Translations under genes and position numbers: made by a program
Part shown: positions 7,553 to 10,878 of the stretch, one piece after another
Layout: each line of letters begins with the position of its first letter
Numbering within the stretch: the first letter of the stretch is position 1
Notes under the pieces: model-generated
What the model saw: only the letters and a program-made list of their open reading frames with translations
What the model was told of the DNA's origin: nothing
The model's database searches: none
DNA from: Comamonadaceae bacterium
GTDB lineage: Bacteria > Pseudomonadota > Gammaproteobacteria > Burkholderiales > Burkholderiaceae_C
Direction of reading: 5' to 3'
Length of the DNA: 10,878 nucleotides
Assembly (NCBI GenBank): GCA_947461325.1
Contig: CANHLD010000047.1
Coordinates: 1-10,878, forward strand

Positions 7553-7950
7553 TGGCTACCTTTCAACACAAACCAAAAGACACACCGGGCCGCGGATACA
7601 GCACCAAACGCAAAGGTGATGAGGCTGAGGACGAGGCGCTGGCATTTTTGCAAACCCGTGGCTTGCAATTGGTGCAACGCAATTACCGCACGCCCGGGCG
7701 CGGCGGCGGCGAAATAGACCTGATTGTGCGCGACCCGCAGGGCACCTTGGTTTTTGTGGAGGTGCGAAGCCGCAGCAATGCCAGGTACGGCGGCGCCATA
7801 GCCAGCATTGGCGCACTCAAACGCCAGCGCATCGTGTTTGCGGCTCGCTGCTATCTCAGCAGTTTGCGGCAAACACCTGCTTGTCGTTTTGATGTGGTGG
7901 TGGTGCAAACCGGTGAGTTGCAATGGATACAAGCCGCCTTTGAATCTTGA
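7552..7950 (+). CDS. yraN: YraN family (UPF0102) nuclease-like protein
   Basis: A 132-residue protein of the YraN/UPF0102 family, which has a PD-(D/E)XK endonuclease-like fold; its cellular role is not firmly established. The visible core is GDEAEDEALAFLQTRGLQLVQRNYRT, then GEIDLIVRD and LVFVEVRSRSNARYGG, giving the acidic E-x-D and E-x-R arrangement expected of the fold (Arg in place of Lys, common in this family). The ATG at 7552 is preceded by GGGAAA. The first base of this start codon is also the first base of the oppositely oriented rsmI start, so the two genes share one base pair. It sits next to rsmI and upstream of diaA, as in the E. coli yraL-yraP locus, but without lpoA (yraM) between. 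Confidence 0.92.
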   Translation: MATFQHKPKDTPGRGYSTKRKGDEAEDEALAFLQTRGLQLVQRNYRTPGRGGGEIDLIVRDPQGTLVFVEVRSRSNARYGGAIASIGALKRQRIVFAARCYLSSLRQTPACRFDVVVVQTGELQWIQAAFES

Positions 7951-8002
7951 GATCCAAAACCTTGTGCACATTACCGTCATTTGTCAAAGGTATGATCACT
8001 TC

Positions 8003-8602
8003 ATGCTAGAGCAACGTATTGAGCAACAGTTCATCGATAGCGCAGACTTGAAATACCAAGCGGCGCAAATCCTCAGCAAACCCATGGCGGCTGCGGTGCA
8101 GTCCATTTTGGTCTGTGTGACAGGCGGGGGCAAAGTATTGGCTTGCGGCAACGGCAGTTGCGCCGCACTCGCCCAAATTTTTGCAGCCACCTTTGTCAGC
8201 CGTTTCGAGCGTGAGCGACCCGAACTAGGTGCTATTGCATTGAGCACCGATGGTGTGTTGCTGACGGCCGCTGCCCAAGATTACGGGTTTGAGGAGGTGT
8301 TTGCCAAACAACTCCGCGCCTTGGGTCAGCCGGGCGATGTGCTGTTGGTGTTGTCGGTCAACGCACAGCAAGACAATGTGTTGCAAGCCATCAGCGCTGC
8401 GCACGAACGGGAATTGAGCGTGGTCGCCATCACCGGACAAAGCAGCGGCAAAATCAGGCAGCTCTTGCGTGAAACAGATGTGCATATTTGTGTGCCGAGC
8501 GATAAACCGGCGCGCTTATTAGAAGTCCATTTGCTGGTATTGCACGGTTTGTGCGATGGCGTGGACAGTCAGTTACTGGGTGAACAGGAGAATAACGAAT
8601 GA
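8003..8602 (+). CDS. diaA: DiaA-like SIS-domain protein (DnaA initiator-associating)
   Basis: A 199-residue single-SIS-domain protein of the DiaA/GmhA family. In E. coli DiaA forms tetramers that bind DnaA and promote ordered initiation at oriC. Recognisable blocks are GGKVLACGNGSCAALAQIFAA, RFERERPELGAIALSTD, LRALGQPGDVLLVLS and VVAITG, ending in the LEVHLLVLHGLCDGVD helix. The His that usually follows Ala-Gln in GmhA and DiaA (AQHFAA) is Ile here, so phosphoheptose isomerase (GmhA) activity is unlikely. The ATG at 8003 gives a length close to E. coli DiaA (196); the frame is open upstream but loses family resemblance. TATGAT at 7991-7996 resembles a -10 box without a convincing -35. The stop overlaps the next gene by 4 nt. 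The DiaA name relies on synteny as well as sequence. Confidence 0.88.
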   Translation: MLEQRIEQQFIDSADLKYQAAQILSKPMAAAVQSILVCVTGGGKVLACGNGSCAALAQIFAATFVSRFERERPELGAIALSTDGVLLTAAAQDYGFEEVFAKQLRALGQPGDVLLVLSVNAQQDNVLQAISAAHERELSVVAITGQSSGKIRQLLRETDVHICVPSDKPARLLEVHLLVLHGLCDGVDSQLLGEQENNE

Positions 8603-9240
8603 AATACCTATCTTTCAGAACCAGCGCATCGGTGCTGTTGTTGTCAGTGTGTTTGAATGCGTGCGCGCCCATCTTGGTCGCAGGCTTTGCGGGTTCGGCA
8701 ATGGTTGCCTCCGACCGTCGCACATCGGGTGCGCAACTGGAAGATGAAACCATCGAGTTGCGCGGCTCAGCCAGAGTGCGGGACAACTTGGGTGAAAAAG
8801 CCCATGTCAATGTCACCAGTTACAACCGCCAGGTATTACTGACCGGCGAAGTGCCTACGGAACGTGACAAACAGTTGGTGGTCGCGCTGGTTGAAAAAGT
8901 GGAAAACGTCAAAACAGTGGTGAACGAATTGGCTGTGATGCAACCCACAACATTAAGCAGTCGCTCCAATGACTTGGTGGTCACCGGCAAAATCAAAGCC
9001 AGTTTGGTAGACAGCCGCGACTTATTCGCCAATGCGTTCAAAGTCGTCACAGAGCGCAATACGGTCTATGTGATGGGGCGTGTGACTCAACGCGAAGCCA
9101 ACAGCGCCACCAACTTGATTCGCAATGTCGGCGGTGTGAATAAAGTGGTTCGTTTGTTCGAAATCATTTCTGAGGAGGAGCTGAGCAATATGTTGCCCCC
9201 GCCTGCAGATAAACCCGCAGCAGACAAAGCCAAAAAATAA
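8599..9240 (+). CDS. dolP: Two-BON-domain outer-membrane lipoprotein (DolP/YraP-like)
   Basis: A 213-residue predicted lipoprotein. The N terminus has a basic start, a hydrophobic stretch and lipobox LNAC with the modified cysteine at 22; Ala at +2 predicts outer-membrane sorting. Two BON domains follow, roughly residues 45-115 (VRDNLGEKAHVNVTSYNRQVLLTGEVP marks the first, shown here only in part by its LTGEVP turn) and 118-190 (VTGKIKASLVDS... YVMGRVTQREA). The tail is short and rich in Pro, Ala and Lys. E. coli DolP (YraP) binds anionic phospholipid at division sites and supports outer-membrane integrity; a similar role is inferred. The start overlaps the diaA stop as ATGA, indicating translational coupling, and the gene is closed by a strong terminator. 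Downstream BON proteins such as OsmY are less likely because of the lipobox and gene order. Confidence 0.92.
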   Translation: MKYLSFRTSASVLLLSVCLNACAPILVAGFAGSAMVASDRRTSGAQLEDETIELRGSARVRDNLGEKAHVNVTSYNRQVLLTGEVPTERDKQLVVALVEKVENVKTVVNELAVMQPTTLSSRSNDLVVTGKIKASLVDSRDLFANAFKVVTERNTVYVMGRVTQREANSATNLIRNVGGVNKVVRLFEIISEEELSNMLPPPADKPAADKAKK

Positions 9241-9260
9241 CATTGGCCTTTGACGCATCA

Positions 9261-9290
9261 AGCCACGGACCAGCGCCGTGGCTTTTTTAT
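9261..9290 (+). terminator. Intrinsic terminator after the BON lipoprotein
   Basis: AGCCACGG (9261-9268) and CCGTGGCT (9276-9283) form a perfect 8-bp GC-rich stem with a 7-nt loop, followed at once by TTTTTTATTT. It ends the yraN-diaA-dolP run 20 nt after the lipoprotein stop. The T-tract overlaps the stop codon (9287-9289) of the convergent dehydrogenase gene. On the minus strand the hairpin lacks a following U-tract, so termination from that side would be weaker. Confidence 0.85.
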
Positions 9291-10192
9291 TTCAAACGCT
9301 TGATCAGACTCGAGGTGTCTAATCGGTTGCCGCCCATGGCTTGCACGTCGGCATAAAACTGATCCACCAGCGCGGTGACAGGCACGCGCGATCCATTGCG
9401 TTTGGCTTCGTCCATCACCAGTCCCAAGTCTTTGCGCATCCAATCCACGGCAAAGCCGAAATCGAATTTATCCGCCACCATGGTTTTGCCGCGGTTGTCC
9501 ATTTGCCAACTTTGTGCCGCGCCTTTGCCAATGACTTCTAGCACTTGCTCCATGTTCAAACCAGCTTTTTGTCCGAAGGCCACACCTTCAGACAAGCCTT
9601 GCACCAAGCCGGCGATACAAATCTGGTTGACCATTTTGGTGAGTTGACCGGCACCGCTGTCGCCCATCAAGGTGAAGGCTTTGGAGAAGGCCATGCCGAT
9701 GGGTTTGGCGCGCTCGAAAGCGGCTGATTCGCCGCCGCACATGACGGTGAGCATGCCGTTGATGGCACCGGCTTCGCCGCCGGACACAGGCGCGTCGACA
9801 AAATGCACGCCTTTGGCTTTGGCCGCTGCAAACAACTCGCGGGCTACATCAGCCGAGGCGGTGGTGTGGTCGATCAGTAAAGCACCGCTTTTTGTGCCAG
9901 CCAATGCGCCGTCGGCGCCGAGCATGACGGCGCGCAAGTCATTGTCGTTGCCGACGCAGCAAAACACCATGTCAGCGTTGAGTGCGGCTTCGCGGGGAGT
10001 GGCGGCTGAGGTGTGGCCGGGGAATTCGGCACACCATTCTTTGGCTTTGGCGGGGTTGCGGTTGTAGACGGTGACGTGGTGTCCAGCGAGTGCCAAGTGA
10101 CCGGCCATAGGGTAGCCCATGACGCCTAGGCCGATGAAGGCGACTTTGGTGGAGGTGGAGGCTTCGTAAGTTTTGGGGTTGGTGCGGGGCAT
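9287..10192 (-). CDS. NAD(P)-dependent beta-hydroxyacid dehydrogenase (3-hydroxyisobutyrate dehydrogenase / tartronate-semialdehyde reductase family)
   Basis: A 301-residue member of the beta-hydroxyacid dehydrogenase family. It has the N-terminal Rossmann loop FIGLGVMGYPMAGHL (about 19-33), NRNPAKA after strand two (a neutral/basic residue where NAD-specific enzymes carry Asp, suggesting NADPH), the substrate-binding DAPVSGGEAGA, and the catalytic lysine in GQLTKMVNQ. The all-alpha C-terminal domain contains SWQMDNRGKTM and a WMRKDLGLVMDEA helix. All catalytic elements are present. The substrate cannot be named from sequence: 3-hydroxyisobutyrate, tartronate semialdehyde, succinic semialdehyde and similar compounds are candidates. 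The ATG at 10192 follows AAGGA at 8-nt spacing; 15 residues precede the Rossmann core. It is isolated from the glycine/serine genes by the rsmI-dolP block, so a link to glyoxylate metabolism is only a possibility. Confidence 0.88.
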   Translation of the reverse strand: MPRTNPKTYEASTSTKVAFIGLGVMGYPMAGHLALAGHHVTVYNRNPAKAKEWCAEFPGHTSAATPREAALNADMVFCCVGNDNDLRAVMLGADGALAGTKSGALLIDHTTASADVARELFAAAKAKGVHFVDAPVSGGEAGAINGMLTVMCGGESAAFERAKPIGMAFSKAFTLMGDSGAGQLTKMVNQICIAGLVQGLSEGVAFGQKAGLNMEQVLEVIGKGAAQSWQMDNRGKTMVADKFDFGFAVDWMRKDLGLVMDEAKRNGSRVPVTALVDQFYADVQAMGGNRLDTSSLIKRLK

Positions 10193-10400
10193 GGCTGTGT
10201 CCTTGTGTTTTTTCTGATCTTAATGTGTATGTGTGGGTTGTGGGTTGAGGGGTGCGATCTGTAGGTGAGTAATTTGTAGGGGCGCGGTCTGTAGGGGCGG
10301 GGCCTCCTCCACACTTACGTAACGTCGTCAGCCCCGCCCCCACAACCCACACCATTGCGATTCATAAATTCGATAAGCATTGTCAACTCGTCACTAACCT
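10193..10400. other. Gene-free interval with repeat element and possible minus-strand promoter
   Basis: About 208 nt separate the pilT stop from the dehydrogenase start, both read on the minus strand. I see no credible gene: the short minus-strand frames here are proline/threonine/arginine-rich translations of the tandem repeat. The centre (10231-10352) is the G-rich repeat described separately. On the minus strand a perfect TTGACA (complement of 10381-10386) lies between pilT and the repeat, but the hexamer at 17-nt spacing (GAATCG) is a poor -10. If it were used, the dehydrogenase transcript would carry the repeat hairpins in a long leader. Confidence 0.6.
10231..10352. repeat. Nested inverted repeats around degenerate 15-bp tandem units
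   Basis: Outer arms GTGTGGGTTGTGGG (10231-10244) and CCCACAACCCACAC (10339-10352) are perfectly complementary over 14 bp. Inner arms GGGGCGGGGC (10294-10303) and GCCCCGCCCC (10331-10340) match over 10 bp; the two right-hand arms overlap by two bases, so the two stems compete at that edge. Between them lie four 15-bp units starting at 10246, 10261, 10276 and 10291, three of which begin GTAGG; units three and four agree at 13 of 15 positions. The inner loop holds the palindrome TTACGTAA (10315-10322). Composition differs sharply from the flanking genes. It could be a small non-coding repeat element (REP- or MITE-like) or a structured leader; no target-site duplication is evident. Confidence 0.75.
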
Positions 10401-10878
10401 TCATGACACATGGCGTGCCGCCTCTTCGGCACTGATCTCGTTTGAATTCATTAATGTCTCAATCGACTGCGCCATGGTTTGCATGCCGAACTGTGCGCCG
10501 GTTTGCAAAGCATTGGGCAGTTGCGCGGTTTTGCCCTCGCGAATCAGGTTGCGAATCGCCGCTGTGGCGTAAAGCACTTCGTGTGCGGCGACGCGGCGTT
10601 GACCATCCGCATGCAAACACAAGGTTTGCGTGATGACGGCCAGCAACGACAGGCTGAGTTGGCTGCGCACCAAAGCTTTTTCCTCGGCAGGAAACACGTC
10701 TACCAATCGCTCCACCGCTTGCGTCGCGCTGCGCGTGTGCAAGGTCGCTAACACCAAATGTCCGGTCTCGGCGGCGCTTAAGGCCAGGCGAATGGTGGTC
10801 AGGTCGCGCAATTCGCCGACCATGATGACGTCCGGGTCCTGTCGCAACGCGGAGCGCAATGCCGTGTCAAAGCTGTGG
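10401..10878 (-). CDS. pilT: Type IV pilus retraction ATPase PilT family, C-terminal part
   Basis: C-terminal 159 or so residues of a secretion/pilus ATPase; the N-terminal domain and Walker A lie beyond the right edge. The frame is open to the window edge (HSFDTALRSALRQDPD...), so the TTG near 10859 is an internal leucine. DPDVIMVGELRDLTTIRLAL is the Walker B/Asp-box region, ETGHLVLATLHTRSA contains the His box, and AIRNLIREGK plus QTGAQFGMQTM are the signature of PilT rather than the extension ATPase PilB. PilT powers pilus retraction, twitching motility and DNA uptake at the inner-membrane base of the machine. The C-terminal tail after GMQTM is short, somewhat like the E. coli YggR relatives, so PilT-like is the safest name; PilU is less likely given the AIRNLIRE motif. 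Confidence 0.9.
   Translation of the reverse strand, partial: HSFDTALRSALRQDPDVIMVGELRDLTTIRLALSAAETGHLVLATLHTRSATQAVERLVDVFPAEEKALVRSQLSLSLLAVITQTLCLHADGQRRVAAHEVLYATAAIRNLIREGKTAQLPNALQTGAQFGMQTMAQSIETLMNSNEISAEEAARHVS

Noticed and set aside
7808..8002. Upstream in-frame extension of diaA
   Set aside because: It overlaps yraN in a different frame and gives Cys/Trp-rich non-homologous residues. The ATG at 8003 fits the DiaA length.
10231..10352. CRISPR array or insertion sequence
   Set aside because: The units are 15 bp, degenerate and without spacers, and there is no transposase gene or visible target-site duplication.
9972..10355. Minus-strand proline/threonine/arginine-rich frames over the repeat
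   Set aside because: Their pentapeptide periodicity is simply translation of the 15-bp DNA repeat; no start site or homology supports a protein.

Overview
The window looks like part of a Gram-negative, betaproteobacterial chromosome. Burkholderiales, and probably a freshwater Comamonadaceae relative, is the best guess. This rests on a bacterial class I phosphoribulokinase of exactly 290 residues, a Cbb-type fructose bisphosphatase, the order rsmI-yraN-diaA-BON lipoprotein, a type IV pilus retraction ATPase, and fairly GC-rich coding sequence with frequent TTG (Leu) codons. The taxonomic call is inference.

Positions 1-6573 hold one tightly packed plus-strand run of six metabolic genes. The first is fructose-1,6-bisphosphatase, cut by the left edge. 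It is followed by phosphoribulokinase, class II fructose-bisphosphate aldolase, serine hydroxymethyltransferase, serine-glyoxylate aminotransferase and an NAD-type hydroxypyruvate reductase. The first three are Calvin-Benson-Bassham (cbb) enzymes. The last three convert glycine to serine to hydroxypyruvate to D-glycerate, which is the glycine-to-glycerate limb of the plant-like photorespiratory C2 cycle and also a segment of the methylotrophic serine cycle. Their contiguity suggests that CO2 fixation and recovery of glyoxylate/glycine carbon are expressed together. RuBisCO, phosphoglycolate phosphatase, glycolate oxidase, glycerate kinase and the diagnostic serine-cycle enzymes are not in the window.

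Positions 6638-9240 are a housekeeping envelope/replication block. rsmI (16S rRNA methyltransferase) is on the minus strand. Head to head with it are yraN, diaA and a two-BON-domain lipoprotein of the DolP/YraP type on the plus strand. This matches the enterobacterial yraL-yraP locus, without lpoA between rsmI and yraN. It ends in a clear intrinsic terminator at 9261-9290.

Positions 9287-10192 (minus) encode a beta-hydroxyacid dehydrogenase of the 3-hydroxyisobutyrate / tartronate-semialdehyde reductase family. Upstream of it is a gene-free stretch (10193-10400) with an unusual G-rich element: four degenerate 15-bp tandem units inside nested perfect inverted repeats. The right edge (10401-10878, minus) is the C-terminal part of a PilT-family ATPase, which continues beyond the window.

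I see no CRISPR array, rRNA, tRNA, transposase or phage gene. The most interesting points are the combined cbb/C2 gene run and the structured intergenic repeat near 10.3 kb.
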